Both the position numbers and the translations under genes were made by a program. Below the pieces are notes generated by a model. It was not told the DNA's origin. It saw only the letters and a list, made by a program, of their open reading frames with translations, and did no database searches. From Streptomyces xylophagus (GTDB taxonomy: Bacteria > Actinomycetota > Actinomycetes > Streptomycetales > Streptomycetaceae), in contig NZ_JNWO01000031.1 in the NCBI RefSeq assembly GCF_000716435.1, forward strand, positions 1 to 64,000: DNA of 64,000 nucleotides, in the 5' to 3' direction. Of this stretch, positions 24,895 through 33,714 are shown piece after piece (the first letter of the stretch is position 1; each line of letters opens with the position of its first letter).

Positions 24895-26367
24895 ATGGAA
24901 ACCCAGCAGGTCGTCATCGCCGGAGGCGGTCCCGTCGGCCTCTGGCTCGCCGCTGAGCTACGCCTGAACGACATCTCCGTCACCGTCCTGGAACTCCGCA
25001 CCGAGATCGACGACCGCTCCAAGGCGCTCACCGTGCACCCGCGCGGCGTCGAGGTGCTGGCCTCGCGCGGTATCCACCAACGCTTCCTGGACGAGAGCCT
25101 GAAGATCTCCACCGGCCACTTCGCCAACCTCGCCGACCGGCTCGACTTCTCCGTCCTGGACACCCCGTTCCCGTACACCCTCTTCATCCCCCAGGCCCGC
25201 ACCGAGGCGCTCTTCGAGGAGTACGCCCGCGGGCTCGGCGCCACCGTCCGGCGCGGGCACCGCGTCACCGGCTTCACCGAGCACGCGGACGCGGTGACCG
25301 TGCGGGTGGAGGGGCCGGAGGGGCCGTACGAGATCGGGGCGGAGTACATCGCGGGCTGCGACGGCTCCCGGAGCACTGTCCGCGAGGTCGCCGGGATCGA
25401 CTTCCCCGGCACGCCCTCGACCCATCTCGGCTGGCTCGGTGACGTCCTCTTCGACAATCCGCCGGCGCCCGGTTTCAACCGTTTCAACGAGCGCGGCGGG
25501 CTGATGGTCGTACCGCTGCCCGACAACCGGTGGCGCATCGCCGGCACCAGCCCCGACAGCGTGACCACCGAGTGGCCCGGCGACTTCACGATGGACGAAC
25601 TGCGGCAGAAGGTCGTCGACATCGCCGGCGACGACTTCGGCATGCGCGACCCGTCCTGGCTCTCCCGCTACGGCAACGCCACCCGCCTCGCCTCCCACTA
25701 CCGGCGCGGACGCGTCGTCCTCGCGGGCGACGCCGCCCACCAGCACTTCCCCACCGGCGGGGTCGGGATGAACGTCGGTTTCCAGGACGCCTTCAACCTC
25801 GGCTGGAAGCTGGCCGCGACGATCGACGGCTGGGCCTCGGACGGGCTGCTGGACAGCTACCACACCGACCGCCACCCGGTCGGCGAGCAGCTGATGGAGC
25901 ACAGCCGCGCGCAGACCTACCTGTTCCACGCCTTCTCCCCCGAGGGCCTGGCCCTGCGCGACCTGCTGAGCCGGATGGTCCCCCAGTCACGGGAGTTCAG
26001 CGACGTACTGTCCGGCCGCCTGACCGCGCTCGACGTCGCCTACCCGAGCACCGACCCCACGGCCCACCCGGTCACCGGCACCCGCGCCCCCGACCTCCCC
26101 CTCACCGACACCACCCTGTTCGCCGCGCTGCGGGCGGACGCGTACGTCCTGCTCGACCTCACGGAAGTCGGCGCACTCGCCGATCGCGCCCAGCACCGGG
26201 TGACGGTGCACACCGGCGCACCCGACAAGACCCGGCCCGCGCGGGCGGACGTACGCGCGGCCCTGGTCCGCCCCGACGGACACGTCGCACGGGCGTGGAC
26301 GGAACAGGACGACACCGAGCTGGCGCTACAGGTGGCCGCCGTCATCACCACGACCCTCGGCCTCTAG
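24895..26367 (+). CDS. FAD-dependent aromatic monooxygenase
   Basis: A 490-residue group A flavin monooxygenase. It has VVIAGGGPVGLWLAAEL (FAD Rossmann motif, residue about 6), YIAGCDGSRSTVRE (DG motif) and VVLAGDAAHQHFPTGGVGMN (GD motif), then a C-terminal thioredoxin-like domain. Relatives hydroxylate polyketides, phenols or antibiotics such as rifampicin and tetracycline. Divergence from a TetR repressor with shared operators suggests an inducible detoxification role. The ATG at 24895 follows AGAGGGTG. The upstream open frame is not part of the protein. An SDR gene follows after 28 bp. Confidence 0.88.
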   Translation: METQQVVIAGGGPVGLWLAAELRLNDISVTVLELRTEIDDRSKALTVHPRGVEVLASRGIHQRFLDESLKISTGHFANLADRLDFSVLDTPFPYTLFIPQARTEALFEEYARGLGATVRRGHRVTGFTEHADAVTVRVEGPEGPYEIGAEYIAGCDGSRSTVREVAGIDFPGTPSTHLGWLGDVLFDNPPAPGFNRFNERGGLMVVPLPDNRWRIAGTSPDSVTTEWPGDFTMDELRQKVVDIAGDDFGMRDPSWLSRYGNATRLASHYRRGRVVLAGDAAHQHFPTGGVGMNVGFQDAFNLGWKLAATIDGWASDGLLDSYHTDRHPVGEQLMEHSRAQTYLFHAFSPEGLALRDLLSRMVPQSREFSDVLSGRLTALDVAYPSTDPTAHPVTGTRAPDLPLTDTTLFAALRADAYVLLDLTEVGALADRAQHRVTVHTGAPDKTRPARADVRAALVRPDGHVARAWTEQDDTELALQVAAVITTTLGL

Positions 26368-26395
26368 AAGGAACCGAACAGAAGGAGCCGAACTC

Positions 26396-27151
26396 ATGGA
26401 TCTGGGACTGAGGAACAAGGTGTACGTCGTCACCGGCGGCACCCGCGGCCTGGGCCACGCCGTCGCCCGCGAACTGACCGCCGACGGCGCCAAGGTGATC
26501 GTCACCGGCCGCGACGAGAAGCGCACCGCCGAGGCGGCGGCCGAGCTGGGCCCGAACGCGGCCGGAGTCGCGGTGGACAACTCCGACCCACGGGCACCTC
26601 GGCAACTGATCGCCACCGCACGGGAGTTGTTCGGCGGCTTCGACGGCATCCTCATCAGCGTCGGCGGCCCGCCCGCGGGCACCACGGCGGCCGTCACCGA
26701 CGACCAGTGGCAGGCGGCGTTCGAGTCGGTGTTCCTGGGCGCGGTACGCCTCGCCCGAGCGGCCGCCGCGGAACTGCAGCCAGGCGGCTCCATCAGCTTC
26801 GTCCTCTCCGGCACGACCCACGAACCGGCCCCCGGCATGGCCCTCTCCAACGGCCTGCGCCCCGGACTCGCCGGTTTCGCCAAGTCCCTCGCGGACGAAC
26901 TGGGCCCCCACGGAATCCGCGTCGTCGGCCTCCTCCCGGGCCGCATCGCCACGGCCCGCATGCGCGAACTGGACGGCCTCGCCCCCGACCCCGACGCCAG
27001 CCGAACGACCAACGAGTCCGCGATCCCGCTCGGCCGGTACGGAACGCCGGAGGAGTTCGGCCGCGTGGGCGCGTTCGCGCTGTCACCGGCGGCTTCCTAT
27101 GTGACCGGGGTGATGGTGTCGGTGGATGGTGGGGCTCGGCGGGGGTTTTGA
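26396..27151 (+). CDS. SDR-family protein lacking the Tyr-Lys catalytic pair
   Basis: A 251-residue SDR with the cofactor motif TGGTRGLG (residues 13-20) and the C-terminal SPAASYVTGVMVSVDGG. Where classical members have YxxxK, the sequence reads ALSNGLRPGLAGFAKSLADEL, with Ser for Tyr and Arg for Lys. This matches the atypical 'BKR-like SDR-like' group, so activity may rely on other residues or be lost. AAGGAG precedes the ATG. It probably forms an operon with the upstream FAD monooxygenase under the TetR repressor. Confidence 0.85.
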   Translation: MDLGLRNKVYVVTGGTRGLGHAVARELTADGAKVIVTGRDEKRTAEAAAELGPNAAGVAVDNSDPRAPRQLIATARELFGGFDGILISVGGPPAGTTAAVTDDQWQAAFESVFLGAVRLARAAAAELQPGGSISFVLSGTTHEPAPGMALSNGLRPGLAGFAKSLADELGPHGIRVVGLLPGRIATARMRELDGLAPDPDASRTTNESAIPLGRYGTPEEFGRVGAFALSPAASYVTGVMVSVDGGARRGF

Positions 27152-27206
27152 CACCGTTGGGGCAGAGGGAGGAGGCCGGGGAGGCTTGCGTCCCGTTTCG
27201 CTCCGT

Positions 27207-28754
27207 TCACACCCAGAGCTTGACGGCCTCCAGCCAGCGCGTGTTCTCCATGGTGCCCCCGAAGATGAAGCCGGGGCGTGGCTGGGTGCAGTCCGAACTG
27301 CCCCAGTCGTAGCCGTGGACCTTGGCGGTCCGGCAGAGCTGGCCGCTGCCGATGTTGATGGCGAAGCCCGTCATGTAGGGGGCGCTCGACTTCGTGCTGC
27401 CGATGTAGTCGTTCTTGCCGTCGCCCATGACGGCCGTCCACTGCGGTTCCCACTTGCCCTGGCCGTTGGTCGAGTTGGCGTCGTGCACGACGGCGTTGGC
27501 GGCCGAGCCACTGCCGCCGTACACCGCGATGTTGAGGGCCTTGATCGGATGGGTCCCGCTCGTCGTTCCGGCGAGCGTGCCGTCGCAGACGGGCTTCTGC
27601 CAGCCCTGTCCGGAGAGGTACGCGCGGTAGCAGATGTGCCGCCCGGACGGGTCGCTCCGGTGGAGCCGGTTCACGGCGGTGGCCGCGGTGTCCTGCGCGG
27701 GCTTCGCGGTCACGGTGGCCTGCGGTGGCTTCGCGGTCACGGTGACGGTGACCCCTGCGACGCCTCCCGCTCCTCCGCCCCCTCCTCCGCTCTTCGGGGC
27801 CTTCGCCCCCTTCGAGGCCTTCGGCTTGGCCGACGGTGACGCGGTTGTCGCGCTGGGCAGTGCGCTCACGGTCGAGGAGGCGGTCGGCGCCGTCTCCACG
27901 GCCTGGGGACTGCTGCTCTTCTCCGCGCTCGAACGGGAGGTCTGCTTCTGACGTCCTCCGTCGTCCGGCGCACTGCTGCCCAGGATCACCAGCGGAACGA
28001 TGATGAGAGCGGCCACGCCGACGGCCACCGGTCCGACGACCAGGGGCTTGTGGAGCAGACCGGGCGACCCGTACTCGTCGTCCGACTGCCGCGAGCCGTT
28101 CCCCAGGGCGACCTTCGAGCTCGGGCGGGCGGCGGGCGCGGGCGGAGGCGGCCCCGCGAGTCGGCGCTGGCGCTCCTGCTCCCGTGTGTACGCCTCGACG
28201 TCGAAGCCTTCATCGTCTTCGTCTTCGTCTTCGTCTTCGTCGATGCTGTCTTCGTTGCCGTCATCGTTGTCGTCGGCAACACCGTCGCCGGCGTCATAGA
28301 GATCGTCGTCGTCGGCTCCGAAGAGGCCGGTTCCCGCCACGGGTCCCAACGGCTCAGCGTGTACCACGAGTTCGGCGGGCTCCAGCGGCAACTCCCGCTG
28401 CTCCTGCCGCTCCTCCTGCTCCACAAGGCTGCTGGAACCGTCGGGGGCGACCTCGACGAAGGCCACGTACCCCGCGGCGGGATCGGAGATGGTCGCCGTG
28501 ACGGTGGCGTTCCGGTCACGTGCGAATCCCTGAAGTCTGTCGAGGATCGCGGCGTCGACCGCCTCCCCTTCCGCCACCGGTACGGGTTCGCCGTCGATGG
28601 CGGCCGAGCCGTCTCCGGAGATGACCACCGCGTAGCGGGGCGCCGGCTCGGACACCTCCCCGGCGGACGCCGGCTGGCTGAGATCCACCGGTTCCCCGGA
28701 CACGGCCCGATCGTCCCCCGTGGTCGGCTCGTCCGTCTCTTCACCCCGGCTCAT
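27207..28754 (-). CDS. Membrane-anchored ChW-repeat protein with shared secretion-cluster domain
   Basis: A 515-residue protein in four parts. Residues about 35-110 form a small domain (YAVVISGDGSAAIDGEPV...VEVAPDGSSSLV) that also opens the protein at 52780. A long Asp/Glu run follows (DEDEDEDEDDEGFD). Then a single membrane helix (VVGPVAVGVAALIIVPLVIL) and a Ser/Ala/Lys linker lead to a C-terminal extracellular part with three ChW-like repeats (YRAYLSGQGWQKPVCDG...). ChW repeats in Clostridia mediate surface binding. AGGAAG precedes the ATG at 28754. A promoter of the recurring ECF-like type lies about 70 bp upstream, tying the gene to the secretion regulon. Confidence 0.75.
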   Translation of the reverse strand: MSRGEETDEPTTGDDRAVSGEPVDLSQPASAGEVSEPAPRYAVVISGDGSAAIDGEPVPVAEGEAVDAAILDRLQGFARDRNATVTATISDPAAGYVAFVEVAPDGSSSLVEQEERQEQRELPLEPAELVVHAEPLGPVAGTGLFGADDDDLYDAGDGVADDNDDGNEDSIDEDEDEDEDDEGFDVEAYTREQERQRRLAGPPPPAPAARPSSKVALGNGSRQSDDEYGSPGLLHKPLVVGPVAVGVAALIIVPLVILGSSAPDDGGRQKQTSRSSAEKSSSPQAVETAPTASSTVSALPSATTASPSAKPKASKGAKAPKSGGGGGGAGGVAGVTVTVTAKPPQATVTAKPAQDTAATAVNRLHRSDPSGRHICYRAYLSGQGWQKPVCDGTLAGTTSGTHPIKALNIAVYGGSGSAANAVVHDANSTNGQGKWEPQWTAVMGDGKNDYIGSTKSSAPYMTGFAINIGSGQLCRTAKVHGYDWGSSDCTQPRPGFIFGGTMENTRWLEAVKLWV

Positions 28755-28825
28755 GGCTCTTCCTTTCTGACGTCTCCCGGCCGAAACGGCCCCGGTCGGG
28801 AACGGCGTGACGGTCCCCGGGTAGC

Positions 28826-28853
28826 GCAACGGGCGCCGCTGGGGAACGGTTCA
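28826..28853 (-). promoter_or_regulatory. ECF-like promoter P1 (ChW protein)
   Basis: TGAACCG-N13-CCCGTTGC on the minus strand, upstream of the ATG at 28754. In -35/-10 terms this is GAACC-N16-CGTT. Confidence 0.6.
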
Positions 28854-28949
28854 AATCCCAGTGCCGCCAGGACGTCCGCAACCGGATCGAGACCGGTCAC
28901 TCTCCGTCAGATGTCTTGTGGGACAAGGCTGTTGAGTACAGTCCGGTGG

Positions 28950-31895
28950 GTGAACGGCTACGAAGATTCCGTACGATTCAGCGTGCTGGGGCCGGTCCGG
29001 GCGTGGCGCGGTGAACAGGAACTGGACCTCGGTTCGCCACAGCAGCGGGCGGTCCTGGCGGCGCTGCTGCTGCGGCGGGGACGCTCGGTCGCTCTCGCCG
29101 AACTCCTGGACGCCGTGTGGGGCGAGGAGCGGCCGACGGCTGCCGTGTCCGTCCTGCGGACCTATGTGTCGCGCCTGCGCAAGGTACTGGAACCGGGGCG
29201 GGAGCCGGCCGGGACTCCACGGGTGGTCGTGTCGGTCGGGGACGGGTATCTGGTCCGGCTGCCGGTGGCCGGCCTGGATCTCGCCGTGTTCGAGCAGCGG
29301 GTCACAAAGGCGAGGCGGCTGCGCGCCGCCGGGGAGTTGTCCGCCGCCGCGGAGCTGCTGCGCTCGGCGCTCGGCGAGTGGCACGGAGCGGCACTCACCG
29401 GTCTCCCCGGCCCCCTGGCCGAATCCGAGGGCTCCCGGCTGGACGAGGAGCGGCTGGCCACCCTGGAGACCTGGCTGGACATCGAAGTCGAACGCGGGCG
29501 CCACGGCGAGGTGATCGCCAAACTGATCTCGTTGACCGGCAAGTATCCGTTACGGGAACAGCTGTGCCGGCTGCTCATGCTGGCGCTCTACCGGTCCGGG
29601 AGGCAGGCCGAGGCGCTGGCCGCCTACCGCGGCACGCGGAGCACCCTGGTGGCCGAACTGGGCATCGAACCCGGTGCGCCGCTGCAGGAACTGCACGACC
29701 GCATACTGGCCGCCGACGCGACCCTGGACGCCGGTCCGCCCGCACATTCGGCTCCGCCCGCGGCTCCGGCCTCCCCGGTGTCCCCCGCCTCCCGGGTGCC
29801 CCCCGCCTCCCCGGCCCTCGTGCACGCGGCCCGCCCGGCCCAACTGCCCGCCGATCTACCGACGTTCGTCGGCAGGCGGCCCGAACTCGACCGGGCCCGG
29901 GCCCTGTTGCCCGCGCAGGGCGGTACCCCGGCCACGGTGGTGATCAGTGCGATCGGCGGTATGGCGGGCATCGGCAAGACCACCCTGGCCGTGCACTGGG
30001 CGCACGAGGTCGCCGGCCGCTTCCCCGACGGACAGCTCTACGTCAATCTGCGCGGTTTCGATCCGACCGGCTCGCTCGTGACGCCGGACGAGGCCATCCG
30101 CGCCTTCCTCGGCGCGCTCGGCGTCCCCCCGATGCGCATCCCCTCCGGCCTCGACGCCCAGACGGCGCTGTACCGCAGCATGCTCGCCCAGCGGCGGATG
30201 CTGATCCTCCTCGACAACGCCCGCGACACCGACCAGGTCCGCCCGCTGCTGCCCGGCTCCCCCGGCAGCCTGGTCATCGTCACCAGCCGCAACCAGCTCA
30301 CCGGCCTGGTCGCCGGCGAAGGGGCGCATCCGCTGCCCCTGGACCAGCTGACGTCCACCGAGGCACACGACCTCATGGCGCGCCGGCTGGGCACCGGCCG
30401 GCTCGCGGCGGAACCGCAGGCGACGGACGAGATCATCACGCGGTGCGCCCGGCTGCCGCTGGCCCTGGCCATCGTCGCCGCCCATGCCGTCGCCCACCCC
30501 GGCTTCCCGCTCAGTGCCATCGCCGAGGAACTGCGCGACAGCCACGGCAGCCTCGACGCCTTCGCCTCCGGCGACGACATCACCACCGACGTACGGGCGG
30601 TCTTCTCCTGGTCGTACAAAGCGGTGTCCCCTCCCGCCGCGCGCCTGTTCCGCCTGCTGGGCCTGCACTCGGGACCCGACATCTCCGCGCCCGCCGCGGC
30701 GGCCCTCGCCGGGCTCCCGCTGCGACAGACCCGCGGACTGCTCGTCGAGCTCACCCGCGCCCACCTGCTCACCGAACACTTCCCGGGCCGCTGCACCCTG
30801 CACGACCTGCTGCGCGTCTACGCCGCCGAACGCGTCCACGCCGAGGAGACACCCCAGGAGCGGGAGCGGGCCGTGGAGCGACTGCTCGCCTGGTATCTGC
30901 ACACCGCTGACGCCGCCTACCCGCACATCACCCCGCAGCGTCGCCGGATTCCCCTGGAACCGCCGCCCGACCTGTGCCGCCCCCTGGAGTTCACGACGCA
31001 CGACCAGGCCCTGGACTGGTGCGAGACGGAGCGGGCCAACCTGGTCGCCGCGGTCCACCAGGCGGCCGGGTCCGGCCGGCCGGGTGTCGCGTGGCGACTG
31101 CCCGCCGTCCTGTGGGGGTTCTTCTACCTCCGCAGCCACACGCACGACTGGGTCGACACCGCGCGGACGGGCCTGACCGCCGCCCGCGCCGGCGACGACC
31201 GCTGGGGCGAGGCCCAGGGCCTCGCGGACCTGGCCGCCGCGCTGCGCGGCTCGGGCCGGTTCGACGAGGCCATCGACATCTTCCGCCGGGCGATGATCGC
31301 CTACCGGGAGCTCGGGGACGCGGACGCCAGGGGGTCGGCCGTGACCAATCTGGGCGACACGTATCTGCAGTCCGGCCGGCTCGGCAGGGCCGTCGAGTAC
31401 ATCCGCCGGGGGCTGGCCGTCGAACGGATCATCGGCACTGCCTGGGGGGAGGGCATCTCCCTGTGCAACCTGGGCGACGTCTACCAGCGGCTCGGCCGGT
31501 TCGACGAGGCCGTCGGCTGCCTGGAGCAGGCGTTGACCGTCCTGCGCGCCAACGGCAACCGCTGGGTCGAAGGCGTCACCCTCGACATCCTCGGCACGGC
31601 CCATCGCCGACTCCACCACTACGACGACGCCGTCGAGCACTACCACCAGGCGCTCACCACACACCGGGACATCGGCAACCGATGGGGCGAGGGCCACACC
31701 CTGGGCAACCTCGGTGACGCCCAACTGGCCGCCGGCGAACCGGAGTCCGCCCGTGACAGCTGGCGGCAGGCACTGGCGATCTTCGCGGAGTTCGACCACC
31801 GGGACGCCGCGAAGATCCACGAGCGCCTCGCCCGGCTGGCGGACGGTTCCCCGGACACCGGCGCGCAGGACGCCACGTCCGAGCGGGCCGCCTGA
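28950..31895 (+). CDS. AfsR/SARP-type regulator (SARP-NB-ARC-TPR)
   Basis: A 981-residue regulator. The N-terminal OmpR-type DNA-binding domain (FSVLGPVRAWRG...VSRLRKVLEPG) and the BTAD domain (residues about 100-250) are the SARP module. A Pro/Ala linker and NB-ARC ATPase follow, with Walker A GMAGIGKTTLAVHW, MLILLDNARD and GSLVIVTSRN. The C-terminal ~350 residues hold tetratricopeptide repeats (GRFDEAIDIFRRAMIAYREL and similar). AfsR-type proteins integrate signals and activate secondary metabolism or secretion genes. The GTG at 28950 is the start. It forms a pair with the related gene at 54499-57774 on the other side of the secretion region. Confidence 0.93.
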   Translation: MNGYEDSVRFSVLGPVRAWRGEQELDLGSPQQRAVLAALLLRRGRSVALAELLDAVWGEERPTAAVSVLRTYVSRLRKVLEPGREPAGTPRVVVSVGDGYLVRLPVAGLDLAVFEQRVTKARRLRAAGELSAAAELLRSALGEWHGAALTGLPGPLAESEGSRLDEERLATLETWLDIEVERGRHGEVIAKLISLTGKYPLREQLCRLLMLALYRSGRQAEALAAYRGTRSTLVAELGIEPGAPLQELHDRILAADATLDAGPPAHSAPPAAPASPVSPASRVPPASPALVHAARPAQLPADLPTFVGRRPELDRARALLPAQGGTPATVVISAIGGMAGIGKTTLAVHWAHEVAGRFPDGQLYVNLRGFDPTGSLVTPDEAIRAFLGALGVPPMRIPSGLDAQTALYRSMLAQRRMLILLDNARDTDQVRPLLPGSPGSLVIVTSRNQLTGLVAGEGAHPLPLDQLTSTEAHDLMARRLGTGRLAAEPQATDEIITRCARLPLALAIVAAHAVAHPGFPLSAIAEELRDSHGSLDAFASGDDITTDVRAVFSWSYKAVSPPAARLFRLLGLHSGPDISAPAAAALAGLPLRQTRGLLVELTRAHLLTEHFPGRCTLHDLLRVYAAERVHAEETPQERERAVERLLAWYLHTADAAYPHITPQRRRIPLEPPPDLCRPLEFTTHDQALDWCETERANLVAAVHQAAGSGRPGVAWRLPAVLWGFFYLRSHTHDWVDTARTGLTAARAGDDRWGEAQGLADLAAALRGSGRFDEAIDIFRRAMIAYRELGDADARGSAVTNLGDTYLQSGRLGRAVEYIRRGLAVERIIGTAWGEGISLCNLGDVYQRLGRFDEAVGCLEQALTVLRANGNRWVEGVTLDILGTAHRRLHHYDDAVEHYHQALTTHRDIGNRWGEGHTLGNLGDAQLAAGEPESARDSWRQALAIFAEFDHRDAAKIHERLARLADGSPDTGAQDATSERAA

Positions 31896-31920
31896 CCCGA
31901 GCCTCCTCTCGATCACGACC

Positions 31921-31953
31921 TGGCCGTGGCCCCGGGGGGCGGGGACACGGCCA
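31921..31953 (+). terminator. Strong hairpin after the SARP gene
   Basis: TGGCCGTG (31921-31928) pairs perfectly with CACGGCCA (31946-31953), with a further CCCC/GGGG stem inside. It lies 25 bp after the SARP stop, between two converging genes, and can serve both directions. There is no U tract, as usual in Streptomyces. Confidence 0.7.
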
Positions 31954-31965
31954 GGCTGCACCCGT

Positions 31966-31993
31966 ACAACGGGCGGGAGTTGAGGACGGTTCA
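31966..31993 (-). promoter_or_regulatory. ECF-like promoter P2 (antisense to SARP gene)
   Basis: TGAACCG-N13-CCCGTTGT on the minus strand, 10 bp past the stop of the thaumatin-GH128 gene. No start codon for a real gene follows; transcription would run through the hairpin into the antisense strand of the SARP gene. Confidence 0.5.
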
Positions 31994-32002
31994 CCTCCCG
32001 GG

Positions 32003-33604
32003 TCAGTTCGCGTCGTGGTAAACACGGCCGCTGGCGTTGGCGGTCGTCCCGTCGTAGAGGCCGGTCGGGCTGGTCTGCGTGGAGAGCGTGAACCACGCGT
32101 AGCGCTCCACGAAACTCAGGCTGTCCAGCATCTGTGTCGACGACTTGATGAAGTCGGTCTGTTCCTGCTCGCTGGGGTAGCGGGGGGTGCCCTGGGAGAA
32201 GTCGATGAGGCCGTACTCGGTCAGCCAGACCGGCTTGTGGTAGCGGTCCCAGACGGCCTGCAGGTAGCCGCGCAGCTGATTGGCGGCGTCGGGGCCGAAG
32301 TCGGAGCCGTACCAGTGCAGGGGAATGAAGTCGACGCGCAGTCCGCGGTCGCTCGCGCCCTTCATGAAGCGGTCCAGCCAGCCGCCGTCGACATCGGCGC
32401 CGGAGGCCACCGCGGGCGCGCCAAGACGCAGTCCGGTGGACTCCAGCCGGGGCCACAGGTCCAGGGCCTGCTCGGGTGTCATGTTGGACTGCCCGCCGTT
32501 GTCGGGCTCGTTGAAGCCGAGCAGCTCCTTGCTGCCGTTCTGGACGGCCGCGCCCAGTTCGGCGTCGGTGACCGAGCCGGGACCCCAGATCATCGGGACG
32601 TAGTCGACACCGTCCGGTTTGGTGACCGCGCCGGTGGAGGAGGCCCAGTCGAAGTACCAGGACGCACCGGACTCGGCCAGCGCCTGGGAGGCACCGTCGA
32701 CGGGGTTGAGGCTGACGCCCTTGCGGGTCGAGGCGGCGGTGGTGACGGGGTTGGTGGCAGGGGCGGGGGCGGGCTGGGCGACGGTGCCGGGGTCGGCCGG
32801 GGCGGTGCTGCCGGTTCCGAAGGCGACGGTCAGGCCGCTGCACTTGGTGCACTGGTACATGACCTTGTTGCCGGGCTCGGCGTCCTGCTTCGACCAGGCG
32901 TACGCCGTCGGGCACTTCTGGTTGATCATGTCGCTGTACGGGGTCTTCGCGTCCCGGTTCGGATTGACGCAGACCAGCGACCGGCCGGTGCCCGGGTCCT
33001 TGGTCACGTCATCGGCCGGGCAGGCGGACAGCAGGTCCTCGGCGCAGCCCGCCACCGCGCACTCGCCGCTCGCGGGTGGCGTCACGTCGTTCGGCGTGAT
33101 GGTGACGGGCGCGGCGACGGCGTCGACGTAGCTGACGTCGTACCAGGGGGCCAGGGAGTCGGCCGGGTCGAAGTTGAACTCGGCGAGTCCGGTGGGCTGT
33201 TGGCCGAGGGTGCAGTGGTCGGCGTAGGGTCCGCAGTCCCCGACGGCGCAGTGGAACGTACTGCCGTCCTCCCCGCTGCACCCCTGGCGGGCGAAGAAGG
33301 TGCCGCGCCAGTGTCCGGCGCCCTCGTGCTCCGGGACGGTGAGGGTGGCGGACTGGCCCGGGTCCAGCGCCGGCAGCCCGGTCAGCGCGGCGGAGCCGTC
33401 GGCGTTGACCTCGCTGCCGACCCAGATGCGGCTGTCCGTGTTGTTCCGCAGGGTGACGGTGTGATCGGCGGTGCCCACGTCGGCGGCCGGTGTTCCCTTG
33501 ATGTTCGTGCTGCTGGAGCGGTGGGCCTGGATCGCCACGGCGGTGCCTGACACACCGACGACGAGCAGGAGCAGGGCGAGCAGGAATGAAGTGCGTCTGC
33601 GCAT
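32003..33604 (-). CDS. Secreted thaumatin-like / GH128 beta-1,3-glucanase fusion
   Basis: A 533-residue exported protein. An N-terminal signal anchor (FLLALLLLVVGVSGTAVAI) precedes a thaumatin-like domain (residues about 45-265: HTVTLRNNTDSRIWVGS, then many Cys and GDCGPYADHC, GLAEFNFDP, YDVSYVDA). An Ala/Pro linker leads to a GH128-type barrel (residues about 290-530), with LLGFNEPDNGGQSN carrying the general acid Glu and PVWLTEYGLIDF the nucleophile Glu. Both domain types act on or bind beta-1,3-glucan, so fungal wall attack is the likely role. A promoter of the ECF-like class lies about 65 bp upstream. Confidence 0.88.
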   Translation of the reverse strand: MRRRTSFLLALLLLVVGVSGTAVAIQAHRSSSTNIKGTPAADVGTADHTVTLRNNTDSRIWVGSEVNADGSAALTGLPALDPGQSATLTVPEHEGAGHWRGTFFARQGCSGEDGSTFHCAVGDCGPYADHCTLGQQPTGLAEFNFDPADSLAPWYDVSYVDAVAAPVTITPNDVTPPASGECAVAGCAEDLLSACPADDVTKDPGTGRSLVCVNPNRDAKTPYSDMINQKCPTAYAWSKQDAEPGNKVMYQCTKCSGLTVAFGTGSTAPADPGTVAQPAPAPATNPVTTAASTRKGVSLNPVDGASQALAESGASWYFDWASSTGAVTKPDGVDYVPMIWGPGSVTDAELGAAVQNGSKELLGFNEPDNGGQSNMTPEQALDLWPRLESTGLRLGAPAVASGADVDGGWLDRFMKGASDRGLRVDFIPLHWYGSDFGPDAANQLRGYLQAVWDRYHKPVWLTEYGLIDFSQGTPRYPSEQEQTDFIKSSTQMLDSLSFVERYAWFTLSTQTSPTGLYDGTTANASGRVYHDAN

Positions 33605-33669
33605 GGAGCGTGCCTCTCCGTCGGGCTTGCGCGTGGGGATCGCGACGATCAGTTGTCGCCGCCGCTGGC

Positions 33670-33697
33670 ACGACGGATGGGGGCGGGGGATGGTTCA
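33670..33697 (-). promoter_or_regulatory. ECF-like promoter P3 (glucanase)
   Basis: TGAACCA-N13-TCCGTCGT on the minus strand, ending 66 bp before the ATG at 33604. It is a slightly divergent copy (GAACC-N16-CGTC). Confidence 0.5.
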
Positions 33698-33714
33698 GCG
33701 GGTGGGGGATGTGT

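Noticed and set aside
28826..28860. T-loop-like sequence GGTTCAAATCCC suggesting a tRNA 3' end
   Set aside because: No acceptor, D or anticodon arms can be folded around it, and the same GGTTCA element recurs at 14 other sites as half of a promoter motif.
29856..32915. A 1019-codon open frame on the minus strand
   Set aside because: It is antisense to the AfsR-type gene, has no domain pattern and shows the composition expected of a shadow frame in high-GC DNA.
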